A stretch of 39,030 nucleotides of DNA from an uncultured Dokdonia sp. (GTDB taxonomy: Bacteria > Bacteroidota > Bacteroidia > Flavobacteriales > Flavobacteriaceae). How positions within the stretch are numbered: the stretch's first letter is position 1; each line of letters begins with the position of its first letter. The notes beneath the pieces are model-generated. The model did no database searches and was not told where the DNA came from. It saw only the letters and a program-made list of their open reading frames with translations. The translations under genes and the position numbers were made by a program. Of the stretch, positions 28,527-35,740 are shown piece by piece. The stretch spans positions 1 to 39,030 of the forward strand of contig NZ_CALEMI010000150.1 of the NCBI RefSeq assembly GCF_937910895.1, given 5' to 3'.

Positions 28527-28552
28527 GTATACGCTTTCGCGAAAGCGTATAC
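28527..28552. repeat. 26-bp perfect palindrome around GCTTTCGCGAAAGC, copy 7
   Basis: The core at 28533-28546 is extended on both sides to GTATAC...GTATAC, giving a perfect 26-bp palindrome. It lies exactly between the convergent 27948 and Lrp-type genes (27 bp from one stop, 11 bp from the other) and could be a bidirectional hairpin. Confidence 0.92.
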
Positions 28553-28563
28553 AACTTATTACA

Positions 28564-29004
28564 CTACTTTAATTTGAGAATAGGATTATAACGTACTACT
28601 TGAGAGAGTACGATCTGTGTTTTAGACTCGCCATACGTTATAATTTGATCTATAAATCGTTCTAGATGCTGTTGGTTATGTAAAACCACTTCCATCACTA
28701 TATTTTCATTCCCTGTTATCCGATAGCAATTGATCACCTCATCCCACGTTTTTACAATCTCTAAAAAGGGTTTTAGTTTCCCCATAAAAGCACGTAATGT
28801 GATAATCGCTTTAAACTGATATCCCATTTCAAAAGGAGAGACAATCGCTTTAAACCCTGTGATGATCCCCATATCTTCCATTTTTTTAATCCGTTCAGAA
28901 ACGGCAGGAGAGGTAATGCCTACTTGTCTTCCTATAGAAGCATTAGACTGTCTTGCATTTTTTTGCAAACACTTTAAGATTTTAAGATTTAATTCATCTA
29001 CCAT
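28564..29004 (-). CDS. Lrp/AsnC family transcriptional regulator
   Basis: A 146-residue regulator. An N-terminal helix-turn-helix (about 1-60; LNLKILKCLQKNARQSNASIG, then AVSERIKKMEDMGIITGF) is followed by a RAM ligand-binding domain (about 65-146; CYRITGNENIVMEVVLHN). The family senses amino acids and works as dimers or octamers. Which regulon it controls is not visible; the divergent gene at 29119 is the nearest candidate. Confidence 0.95.
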   Translation of the reverse strand: MVDELNLKILKCLQKNARQSNASIGRQVGITSPAVSERIKKMEDMGIITGFKAIVSPFEMGYQFKAIITLRAFMGKLKPFLEIVKTWDEVINCYRITGNENIVMEVVLHNQQHLERFIDQIITYGESKTQIVLSQVVRYNPILKLK

Positions 29005-29098
29005 ATACTTTAAAGTTTTACTTCAAAAATACATCATTTTTAAAGACAAAACACTCTTTTGCTTTAAAATCAAAAGTTAGGTTGCCTTAATATGATTG

Positions 29099-29106
29099 TA
29101 ACTTTG
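29099..29106 (+). promoter_or_regulatory. candidate -7 box (TAACTTTG)
   Basis: Matches TAnnTTTG in the 114-bp divergent gap, 12 bp before the 29119 ATG, which would give a very short leader. Weak evidence. Confidence 0.25.
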
Positions 29107-29118
29107 TTTTTATAAAAG

Positions 29119-29544
29119 ATGGAAAAAGTACCTAATTTCATATCACAAAACGAAATGTCTCTCAGAGACACGTTGCTTTATAGCAAGGCATTAGATATCT
29201 ATACCCTGTCTAGATCTATCACATCACATCTAACTGATGACAGAACGGTCAATGCCTTATATACATCTAAGGACGAGTCTGATAATACGTTAGAAGAAAT
29301 TGTGATAAGTGCTGTCACATTACCATCAACCATTGCCATAGCACAAACTACCAAAAATATTCGCCTTCGATTAGATTCTACCAATAGTATTATACATCAC
29401 ATCGACAAGATACGTGCTAATTGTAAAAAACTTCGGAAAATCTCAAAACGTAACAGAGAACACATGCGTGTTTTATCTTCAGAAATTCTAAAATTTAAGA
29501 AGATGTACAGACAGTGGAATATTGCTATTACACAGCAAAATTAA
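29119..29544 (+). CDS. small helical protein of unknown function
   Basis: A 141-residue leaderless protein. The middle (about 55-80) is mildly hydrophobic; the C-terminal third is basic and helical (IRANCKKLRKISKRNREHMRV, about 98-117). Predicted mostly alpha-helical, possibly coiled-coil or nucleic-acid-binding, but no motif is recognisable. It is divergent from the Lrp-type gene and followed by 196 bp with nothing visible. Confidence 0.7.
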   Translation: MEKVPNFISQNEMSLRDTLLYSKALDIYTLSRSITSHLTDDRTVNALYTSKDESDNTLEEIVISAVTLPSTIAIAQTTKNIRLRLDSTNSIIHHIDKIRANCKKLRKISKRNREHMRVLSSEILKFKKMYRQWNIAITQQN

Positions 29545-29740
29545 ACGATAATTCTTTAGCACAAAACAAGAAATCTGATAGCAATACAAAACTAGTTTTC
29601 GGCTTGTATACCTGCATCTAACAAATTCATACAATGCTAGTTACTTCTCTATTTTTAGTTTTTAGATCATTTATCAAAACAAGAAAATAAAAAATAGCTT
29701 TTTTTTGTAAGTTCTATAAAAAAAATAGACCATTGTTTTT

Positions 29741-30583
29741 ATGAAGAAGCCATTTTTAGAATCTATTACCAAAGCCATTTTTTATTACGGTGATGAAGAA
29801 ATACTAATTCCCTATTCAGAAACAAAGCCTTTATCACTCTATACGTTTATTTGGGCACAAGAAGATGCTGTTTCTCTGAAGATAGATCAAGTTGATTTTA
29901 CTCTTCAACCTGGTCAAATCATTGCCCTTACCCCTTTACACCATTTACAATATATAGACGGGAGTGCTGTAGTATACCAATTTAACAGAGAATTTTATTG
30001 TATTAAAGATCATGACAAAGAAGTAGGATGCGTGGGTATTCTATTTTACGGAAATTCAGAATTACCCGTTGTGACGCTTGAAGAAGATCAAAAGCATAAA
30101 CTCCAGATATTACACGAGGTATTCTTAGAAGAATTAGAAACCGAAGATAGTATCCAAGCTGAAATGTTACGTTTATTAATGGCTCGTTTTATTATTAAAA
30201 TTACACGTCTTATAAAATCACAAGGGAATTATGGACACGTAGTTGACGAAAAAATAGAGCTTATACGCACCTTTACATTTCTAGTAGAAGCACATTTTAG
30301 AAAAGAACATTCGGTTTCTTTCTATGCTGCCGAGCTAAATAAATCTCCCAAAACAATTTCGAATTATTTTTCCAAATTTGACAAAACACCCCTACAAATT
30401 ATTCACGACAGAATCGTCCTTGAAGCAAAAAGACTCCTTACCTACACCGATAAATCTGCCAAAGAAATCGCTTTTGAAGTTGGCTTTCAAGATGCTTCTC
30501 ATTTAAGTAGGCTTTTCAAAAAACAAACAGGAGAATCTCCATCTGCATTCAAAAATAAATCAAGACAACTCGTTACTCTTTAA
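29741..30583 (+). CDS. AraC family transcriptional regulator
   Basis: A 280-residue regulator. An N-terminal cupin-like domain (about 25-115; FTLQPGQIIALTPLHHLQY) is followed by a helical linker and the C-terminal AraC DNA-binding domain (about 190-275): VSFYAAELNKSPKTISNYFSK and AKEIAFEVGFQDASHLSRLFKKQ, ending GESPSAFKNK. It lies 72 bp before a pirin gene on the same strand, a common pairing in Bacteroidota, and may control it. Confidence 0.93.
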   Translation: MKKPFLESITKAIFYYGDEEILIPYSETKPLSLYTFIWAQEDAVSLKIDQVDFTLQPGQIIALTPLHHLQYIDGSAVVYQFNREFYCIKDHDKEVGCVGILFYGNSELPVVTLEEDQKHKLQILHEVFLEELETEDSIQAEMLRLLMARFIIKITRLIKSQGNYGHVVDEKIELIRTFTFLVEAHFRKEHSVSFYAAELNKSPKTISNYFSKFDKTPLQIIHDRIVLEAKRLLTYTDKSAKEIAFEVGFQDASHLSRLFKKQTGESPSAFKNKSRQLVTL

Positions 30584-30655
30584 TTTAGTATGACTAGGTA
30601 TTTGTAGTATACCTATTTCTTTGTATTTTTCTGCTATAAAGAAACACGTGTATAC

Positions 30656-31549
30656 ATGTCAAATACAGGATTGATTATAGAAGAACGAAGTCGTGATATA
30701 GGAGACTTCTTAGTAGGACGCTTGATTCCTTTTCGTAAAAAGAGAATGGTAGGTCCTTTTATTTTTATAGATCACATGGGTCCTACGGAGTTAGGTCCAG
30801 AAAAGTATATGGACGTAGATCAGCATCCTCATATAGGACTCGCGACACTTACCTATTTACTAGAAGGAAAACTAACTCATGAAGATAGTATTGGAACACA
30901 TCAGGTAATACGACCTGGGTCTGTCAATTGGATGGTGGCAGGAAAGGGATGTGCTCACACAGAACGTACCCCACAAGCATCTAGAGACCGTAAAGAGATC
31001 TTTACCATGCACGGATATCAAATTTGGGTAGCACTACCTAAACATCTGGAAGATATCGAACCAGCATTCCATCATATAGAAGCAACGGCATTACCGCAAT
31101 GGTCAGATCAGGGAGCTCAGTATACATTGGTTGCTGGTCAAGCATTTAACCAAACGTCTCCTGTCCCTGTTCATTCAGATTTATTTATGATGGCAATTAC
31201 GACCACAGAAGCACATACCTTTACAGCCAAAGGAAATGTAAAAGGTGAAATAGGCATTTGCATCGTCAGCGGACATATCACAGCCTGTGATCAAACCATA
31301 ACAGCGGGTAATATGCTGGTAAGTAAAATTGAAGATGTTTGTACTATAGACATCGCTGCAAACAGTCATATCCTCATATTTGGTGGCGAACCTTTTCCTG
31401 AAGAGCGTCATATTTTTTGGAATTTTGTTAGTCATTCTAAAGAAAAAATTGAAAGTGCAAAAGAAAAATGGAAAGCAAAGCTATTCCCAAAAGTAGCAAA
31501 TGACACCTCGTATGTCCCGTTACCAAAACCTCCAAATTTTAGCAAATAA
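30656..31549 (+). CDS. pirin family protein
   Basis: A 297-residue bicupin. The metal site is visible: His57 and His59 (DQHPHIGLATLTYLLEG), His101 and Glu103 (KGCAHTERTP). The second cupin (about 170-250) lacks these ligands, as usual. Bacterial pirins bind Fe; some have quercetinase activity and others act on transcription or metabolic enzymes, so the exact role is open. Cytoplasmic. It comes after the AraC gene and before a PAP2 phosphatase, 49 bp away. Confidence 0.93.
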   Translation: MSNTGLIIEERSRDIGDFLVGRLIPFRKKRMVGPFIFIDHMGPTELGPEKYMDVDQHPHIGLATLTYLLEGKLTHEDSIGTHQVIRPGSVNWMVAGKGCAHTERTPQASRDRKEIFTMHGYQIWVALPKHLEDIEPAFHHIEATALPQWSDQGAQYTLVAGQAFNQTSPVPVHSDLFMMAITTTEAHTFTAKGNVKGEIGICIVSGHITACDQTITAGNMLVSKIEDVCTIDIAANSHILIFGGEPFPEERHIFWNFVSHSKEKIESAKEKWKAKLFPKVANDTSYVPLPKPPNFSK

Positions 31550-31598
31550 TGTATCTTGCAAAAAAAATACAATCCCATTAATTACAATAGTTACCCTT

Positions 31599-32447
31599 TT
31601 GAAAAATTACATCATTCTTTTAGCTTTATGTTTCTTTACCATAGTATCCTATAGTCAGAAACATTCCCTGACCTCTCAAGAACAAGACACTTTAAATATT
31701 TGGCAACTTGCTAAATATGATGGCGCTTCCGCTTTTGGTGGATTAGCACACGCATATACACGCCCCTTACATTGGGACGGAGAAGATTGGGCTACGTTTG
31801 GTTTTGTAGTTGGAGGCACTGCCCTATTATATTTTGTAGATGACGAAACAAGTGATTTTTTTCTAAAACAAGACGGAACCTCTCCTAATATTGCGAAGGA
31901 GTTTGGAGAACGTTTTGGAAGTCCGCAAGTAGCTTACGGAATCACCGGTTCTGTATACCTATTTGGGCTCTTTACAAAAAACGAACGCGTCCGAGAAACA
32001 GGTGTTTTATTAATTTCTTCGGCAACAGCCGTTGGCTTAATTCAAACCGTATTAAAAACAACCGTTGGAAGGTCTAGGCCTCAAAATGGAGAAGGGAAGT
32101 TTGCTTTTAAGCCTTTTAGTGGAGAATCTGGCTTCAGGTCTTTCCCTTCTGGACATACCATCCTGTCCTTTACCACCGCATACGCAATCTCAAAACAGTT
32201 TAAAAATCCTTGGGTAAAAGCGGGTATTTATACCGTAGGTATGATTTCTCCTATATCACGCATTGTAAATGGAGCGCATTGGTTGACCGATGTCGCTTTA
32301 AGTATTGCCATAAGCATCGCTACTGTAGATGCTATCGATAATTACCTGAATGGAAAAAATCGCTATCCTGGCGATCCCCATAAAAAAGGCATTACTTGGA
32401 ATATTAATTTTGGTGTAGGAAGTATGGGAATTGTCGGTCGATTTTAA
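31599..32447 (+). CDS. PAP2-family phosphatase with signal peptide
   Basis: A 282-residue protein. I start at TTG 31599 (MKNYIILLALCFFTIVSYSQ as a Sec signal peptide); the frame is open upstream to 31500, but that extension overlaps the pirin and is not leader-like. The PAP2 acid-phosphatase triad is clear: KTTVGRSRP, SFPSGHT and SRIVNGAHWLTDV. Several hydrophobic segments fit a membrane or periplasmic lipid phosphatase. The C-terminus ends in short beta-type GVGSMGIVGRF. A second PAP2-superfamily member, the haloperoxidase-like lipoprotein, lies at 18518. Confidence 0.9.
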   Translation: MKNYIILLALCFFTIVSYSQKHSLTSQEQDTLNIWQLAKYDGASAFGGLAHAYTRPLHWDGEDWATFGFVVGGTALLYFVDDETSDFFLKQDGTSPNIAKEFGERFGSPQVAYGITGSVYLFGLFTKNERVRETGVLLISSATAVGLIQTVLKTTVGRSRPQNGEGKFAFKPFSGESGFRSFPSGHTILSFTTAYAISKQFKNPWVKAGIYTVGMISPISRIVNGAHWLTDVALSIAISIATVDAIDNYLNGKNRYPGDPHKKGITWNINFGVGSMGIVGRF

Positions 32448-32459
32448 AAGACAAACAAT

Positions 32460-32807
32460 ATGCCCTATGACTTTTTTATAGAATGGCTTTACCCGCTCCC
32501 AATTAAACATAAAAAAATGTTTGGCGTAGATGCTTTTTATATAGAAGATCAAATCGTCTTTGCTCTATGTCAAAACGAAAAATACCAACAAGACCACGGC
32601 ATTTGGATTGCTACCAAAAAGCAACATCATCAAAAACTAAAACACCAACTCAAAAGTGTCAGACCTCTTTTATCTATAGGTATCAAAACATGGCTCGTCC
32701 TTCCTGAGACCCACGATGCTTTTGAAGAAGATGCACACACACTCGTATCCCTATTAAAATCTAGAAGTCCTCTTATAGGAAACATCCCAAAAAAAAGAAA
32801 ACCCTAA
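32460..32807 (+). CDS. small conserved protein, unknown function
   Basis: A 115-residue leaderless protein, 12 bp after the PAP2 gene. It carries a KKMFGVDAFYIEDQIVFALC stretch reminiscent of the TfoX N-terminal/MmcQ-like folds, then a basic, His-rich region (KKQHHQKLKHQLKSVRPL) and ends IGNIPKKRKP. A TfoX-like fold is a guess; there is no proof of a role in competence. Confidence 0.7.
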   Translation: MPYDFFIEWLYPLPIKHKKMFGVDAFYIEDQIVFALCQNEKYQQDHGIWIATKKQHHQKLKHQLKSVRPLLSIGIKTWLVLPETHDAFEEDAHTLVSLLKSRSPLIGNIPKKRKP

Positions 32808-32826
32808 AAATAACTTTCTAGGGTTT
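32799..32826. terminator. hairpin AAACCCTA/TAGGGTTT over the stop codon
   Basis: Eight-bp stem with a 12-nt loop overlapping the end of the 32460 gene. There is no T-run on the plus strand; the T-rich side is on the minus strand, where no gene needs it. Possibly a weak terminator. Confidence 0.4.
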
Positions 32827-33106
32827 CCAGCATCAAATTGGGGGATAGACATATCAAGAGTAATATTACCTATACATAGACTTGTCATTAATACTTAACC
32901 ATTCAGTAGTAAAGTCTACACATTCTCATATACGTTTGAACTATCATTTTTAGATGTTCTTGCCTTCAATTTTTTTCACTTTCGTAAAAAAATACCAATT
33001 TCTATACTTTATAGGTACTATTGACCATCATTCGGGAACTTATGGCTAGTCAATCGCTGTAAGACCATGGCTACTCCTTAGACCAAGTCATCAAATAAAA
33101 ATAACG
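32827..33106. other. 280-bp gap with a possible stem-loop
   Basis: No gene. Positions 33020-33054 can fold (ATTGAC...GTCAAT with an inner CCAT/ATGG). It may be a leader structure for the genes downstream. Nothing else is visible. Confidence 0.3.
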
Positions 33107-33250
33107 ATGACAACAAAACACATTTCCGTATTAAACCTTATTACTGTTTTCACAAAAGGGAAAGCTAAAATCGTAGAATCCTTGAACGCAAAAATATATT
33201 GTTCACAAAAACACCTACACGATTATTACTGTGATCGTGAAGCATCCTAA
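33107..33250 (+). pseudogene. possible truncated antibiotic-biosynthesis-monooxygenase-like ORF
   Basis: An ATG-started 47-codon frame (MTTKHISVLNLITVFTKGKA) whose start resembles small ABM-type quinol monooxygenases, about 95 residues long in the family, but the similarity fades after about 26 residues and a stop follows. Such genes often precede AhpD-like genes. Best read as a degraded copy; it could also be a real small peptide. Confidence 0.3.
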
Positions 33251-33320
33251 AAATTTAAAAAACACGTACGATACGTACACCTATTATATAATCAATAGTA
33301 AACAATTAAAAACAGAAATT

Positions 33321-33869
33321 ATGAGCACATTTAATGTTCCAACAAAAGACCAAGTAAACGATACCAACAAAGCAATATTTGAAAAACTAGAAGGCGCTTT
33401 AGGATTTGTCCCAAACTTATATGCAACATACGCACATTCTAACAACGCACTAGCAAACTACTTAACATTTGCAAATGCCCCTACTTCGCTTAAAGCGAAA
33501 GAAAAAGAAGTTGTCAACCTTGCCGTAAGTGAAGTAAATGCGTGTAACTATTGTCTTTCTGCACATACAGCCATTGGTAAAATGAATGGATTTACAGACG
33601 AACAAATTTTAGAATTAAGAGCTGGAAATGCCTCTTTTGATTCAAAACTTGATGCCTTGGCAAGACTAGCTAAAAACATCACAGAAAATAGAGGTCGCGC
33701 CGAAGCTACCGTTGTAGACAATTTCCTAAACAAAGGATGGTCTCAAGAAAACGTAATTGATACGATTGTATTAGTAGGAGAAAAAACAATCTCAAACTAT
33801 ATACACAACACCACACAAGTGCCTATTGATTTTCCAGTGGCACAACCATTAGACGCTGTAGTAGCTTAA
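33321..33869 (+). CDS. AhpD-like carboxymuconolactone-decarboxylase-family protein
   Basis: A 182-residue protein. I use ATG 33321 (MSTFNVPTKDQVND), since the frame's upstream extension (to 33231) is unlike the family. The redox motif CxxC with a downstream His is clear: ACNYCLSAHTAIGKMNGFT (about residues 74-92). AhpD-type proteins reduce or relay electrons to peroxidases; without an AhpC here the partner is unknown. The C-terminal half is helical (IDTIVLVGEKTISNYIHN). It is followed after 36 bp by a cupredoxin-like gene, probably cotranscribed. Confidence 0.92.
   Translation: MSTFNVPTKDQVNDTNKAIFEKLEGALGFVPNLYATYAHSNNALANYLTFANAPTSLKAKEKEVVNLAVSEVNACNYCLSAHTAIGKMNGFTDEQILELRAGNASFDSKLDALARLAKNITENRGRAEATVVDNFLNKGWSQENVIDTIVLVGEKTISNYIHNTTQVPIDFPVAQPLDAVVA
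33485..33499. repeat. inverted repeat TTCGCTT-A-AAGCGAA
   Basis: Same core as the 18408-18426 repeat, here inside the AhpD-like gene, read Ser-Leu-Lys-Ala-Lys. Confidence 0.5.
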
Positions 33870-33905
33870 TTAAATACCTATATAAACACACTAAAAATTT
33901 TAAAC

Positions 33906-34298
33906 ATGAAAAAAGTAATCACAGTATTCGTACTTATATTCACTGTATCATTTGCTGCACAAGCACAAGATAAAATGACAAAAGGCGCTCCAGCAAAAAA
34001 AATAACACTAGAGCAAACCAAAGGGGAGTTTACACAAAAACAATTGACGGTATCTGAAGGAACCTACATTTTTGAAATAGACAACAATAATGTAGGACAC
34101 AACGTAGGTTTTGTATTAGTAAAGAAAGGACAAGAGCTCTCTAATCCAGAAAATCATATCAAAACGGCGTATGTAACAGCGGCGGTAGAAAATAACACGA
34201 CAGGACATTCTAATCCTACGACATTAACAAAAGGTGAATATATTTATTTTTGTCCGCTGAATCCAACATCTACAGATAATACCCTTATTGTAAAGTAA
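33906..34298 (+). CDS. exported cupredoxin-like protein with altered copper site
   Basis: A 130-residue protein with a Sec signal peptide (MKKVITVFVLIFTVSFAAQA, cleavage near QAQ-DK). The domain is cupredoxin-like: His65 in VGHNVGFVL and Cys116 in EYIYFCPLNPTSTDNTL stand at type-1 copper positions. The second His and the Met, usually just after the Cys, are absent (PLNPTSTD), so a normal blue-copper site is unlikely. It could bind another metal or be structural. It lies 36 bp after the AhpD-like gene and has its own terminator. Confidence 0.85.
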   Translation: MKKVITVFVLIFTVSFAAQAQDKMTKGAPAKKITLEQTKGEFTQKQLTVSEGTYIFEIDNNNVGHNVGFVLVKKGQELSNPENHIKTAYVTAAVENNTTGHSNPTTLTKGEYIYFCPLNPTSTDNTLIVK

Positions 34299-34324
34299 TC
34301 CCACAAATGGCTACTTGACACCTT

Positions 34325-34354
34325 AAAAAGACCGCCCCTACTGGCGGTCTTTTT
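34325..34354. terminator. strong rho-independent terminator
   Basis: A perfect 12-bp stem (AAAAAGACCGCC/GGCGGTCTTTTT), 6-nt loop (CCTACT) and T-tail, 26 bp after the cupredoxin-like gene. The A- and T-runs on both sides make it work in both directions. Confidence 0.95.
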
Positions 34355-34389
34355 ATATATTCCAATACCATATATTCCCATTCTTTCAG

Positions 34390-34397
34390 TACTTTTG
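34390..34397 (+). promoter_or_regulatory. candidate -7 box (TACTTTTG)
   Basis: Matches TAnnTTTG, ending 16 bp before the 34414 ATG. No good -33 element was found. Confidence 0.35.
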
Positions 34398-34413
34398 ACA
34401 CAAAATAAGAACT

Positions 34414-35109
34414 ATGAAAACCATCTATTTTGTTATTTGCCTCTCTCTTTTAGCGATCAGCTGTAAAAATGAGATCGCTCAAGAAAAAGAAACCTCACAA
34501 GAAAAAACAACCGAAATAAAAAAGGAACGCTCTGAAGCAGAACAGATTGCTTACAAAAACGGATTGGAACATTGGGATGATGTGTCTCAAATAGATTTTA
34601 CGTTTAATGTAGATCGAGGTGGTCAAAACGTAGCCAAACGTTCTTGGTCTTGGAAACCTAAAACCAATGAGGTAACCATGACCAGTGGAGATAAAGTGGT
34701 ATCCTATAATAGAGCTTCTTTAGATAGTATCTCTAGACAAGCAGATCAAGGGTTTGTTAATGATAAGTTTTGGTTATTAGCTCCGTATCAATTAGTCTGG
34801 GATGAAGGCACCAACATCACCGTTCAGGATACAGCGACAGCTCCACTTTCGCAAAAGCGAACTAAAAAATTAACTATTGTATATGGTAATGAAGGCGGCT
34901 ACACACCTGGTGATGCGTATGATTTTTATTATGATGAAGATTATATCGTAGACGAGTGGGTATATAGAAAAGGGAATGCATCTGCACCTTCAATGATCAC
35001 GACGTTTTCTGACTACCAAGATTTTGGAGGGCTTAACATCGCTACTTCACACTCTGATAAAGAAGGGAACTTTAAATTATACTTTACAGATATAAAAGTA
35101 GTCAAGTAG
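34414..35109 (+). CDS. lipoprotein of unknown function, possible LolA-like fold
   Basis: A 231-residue protein with a lipoprotein leader (AISC, Cys17) and a charged linker (about 18-45). The mature part is beta-rich, with alternating strands (IDFTFNVDRGG, KRSWSWKPKTNEVTM, KKLTIVYGNEGGYT, DEWVYRKGN), in the style of LolA/LppX-like half-barrels, but no ligand residues can be assigned. Its stop is 1 bp from the stop of the convergent exported RidA gene. Confidence 0.8.
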   Translation: MKTIYFVICLSLLAISCKNEIAQEKETSQEKTTEIKKERSEAEQIAYKNGLEHWDDVSQIDFTFNVDRGGQNVAKRSWSWKPKTNEVTMTSGDKVVSYNRASLDSISRQADQGFVNDKFWLLAPYQLVWDEGTNITVQDTATAPLSQKRTKKLTIVYGNEGGYTPGDAYDFYYDEDYIVDEWVYRKGNASAPSMITTFSDYQDFGGLNIATSHSDKEGNFKLYFTDIKVVK

Positions 35110-35110
35110 A

Positions 35111-35605
35111 TTACCGCTTTACCGCAATCACTTCGATTTCAATCTTTGCGCCTGCGGCAAGGGCTTCGGCGGCAAAGGTGGTACGTGCGGGTTTTTGAGG
35201 TAAGTAGGTAGTATAAATGGCATTAAATGCAGCAAAATCCTCAATATTATCAAGAACTACAAGAGATTTCACGACGTCACTCATATCCATCCCATGATGT
35301 GCCAATACCGCTTTGATATTTTCTAACGTTTGCTTTGTTTCTGCTTCAATGCCACCTTCAACAAGTGTTCGAGTAGTTTGATCCATTCCGATCTGACCTG
35401 ATAAAAAAAAGAGATCCCCTACTTGCACGGCATCAGAAAATGGAGCTGTTGCTTTTTTTGGTTCGTGAGAGGCGTGATAGGTCACTTCGATAGGTGTGGT
35501 TGTCTCGATATTTTCAACCTCGGATACTACGGGTTTGGTTGGTTTTGTTTCGCAAGAGCAAAGTAAAATGGCAAACAATACGATCGTTAAAAGAGGAGTT
35601 TTCAT
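35111..35605 (-). CDS. RidA-family lipoprotein
   Basis: A 164-residue protein with a lipoprotein leader (LLCSC, Cys18), a linker (about 20-45) and a complete RidA domain. Key RidA positions are kept: FFLSGQIG, the helix ETKQTLENIKAVLAHHG, Arg141 in KPARTTFAAEAL and Glu156 in KIEIEVIAV. Canonical RidA removes reactive enamine/imine intermediates inside the cell; here the leader sends it to the periplasm or outer membrane, so its substrate must be extracytoplasmic. It converges with the 34414 lipoprotein with a 1-bp gap. Confidence 0.9.
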   Translation of the reverse strand: MKTPLLTIVLFAILLCSCETKPTKPVVSEVENIETTTPIEVTYHASHEPKKATAPFSDAVQVGDLFFLSGQIGMDQTTRTLVEGGIEAETKQTLENIKAVLAHHGMDMSDVVKSLVVLDNIEDFAAFNAIYTTYLPQKPARTTFAAEALAAGAKIEIEVIAVKR

Positions 35606-35675
35606 AGATAATGATGTTAGAGACGATAAATGTAACAGATAATTATCGCTTTTTTATGGGATTGTTTATTTTTAT

Positions 35676-35689
35676 GCTTTCGCGAAAGC
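35676..35689. repeat. dispersed palindrome GCTTTCGCGAAAGC, copy 8
   Basis: Perfect copy in the divergent promoter gap between the RidA lipoprotein (-) and the HerA-like gene (+), 71 and 52 bp from the two starts. Confidence 0.9.
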
Positions 35690-35740
35690 GTACAAAAACG
35701 AACCCCCAATATAGTACATACGCTTTACAACCAACATATT

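Noticed and set aside
31500-31598. Longer N-terminus of the PAP2 protein starting at 31500
   Set aside because: Overlaps the pirin gene by 50 bp and puts 33 non-leader residues ahead of a clear signal peptide.
33231-33320. GTG start for the AhpD-like protein
   Set aside because: The 30 extra residues are low-complexity and unlike the family; ATG 33321 gives the typical start.
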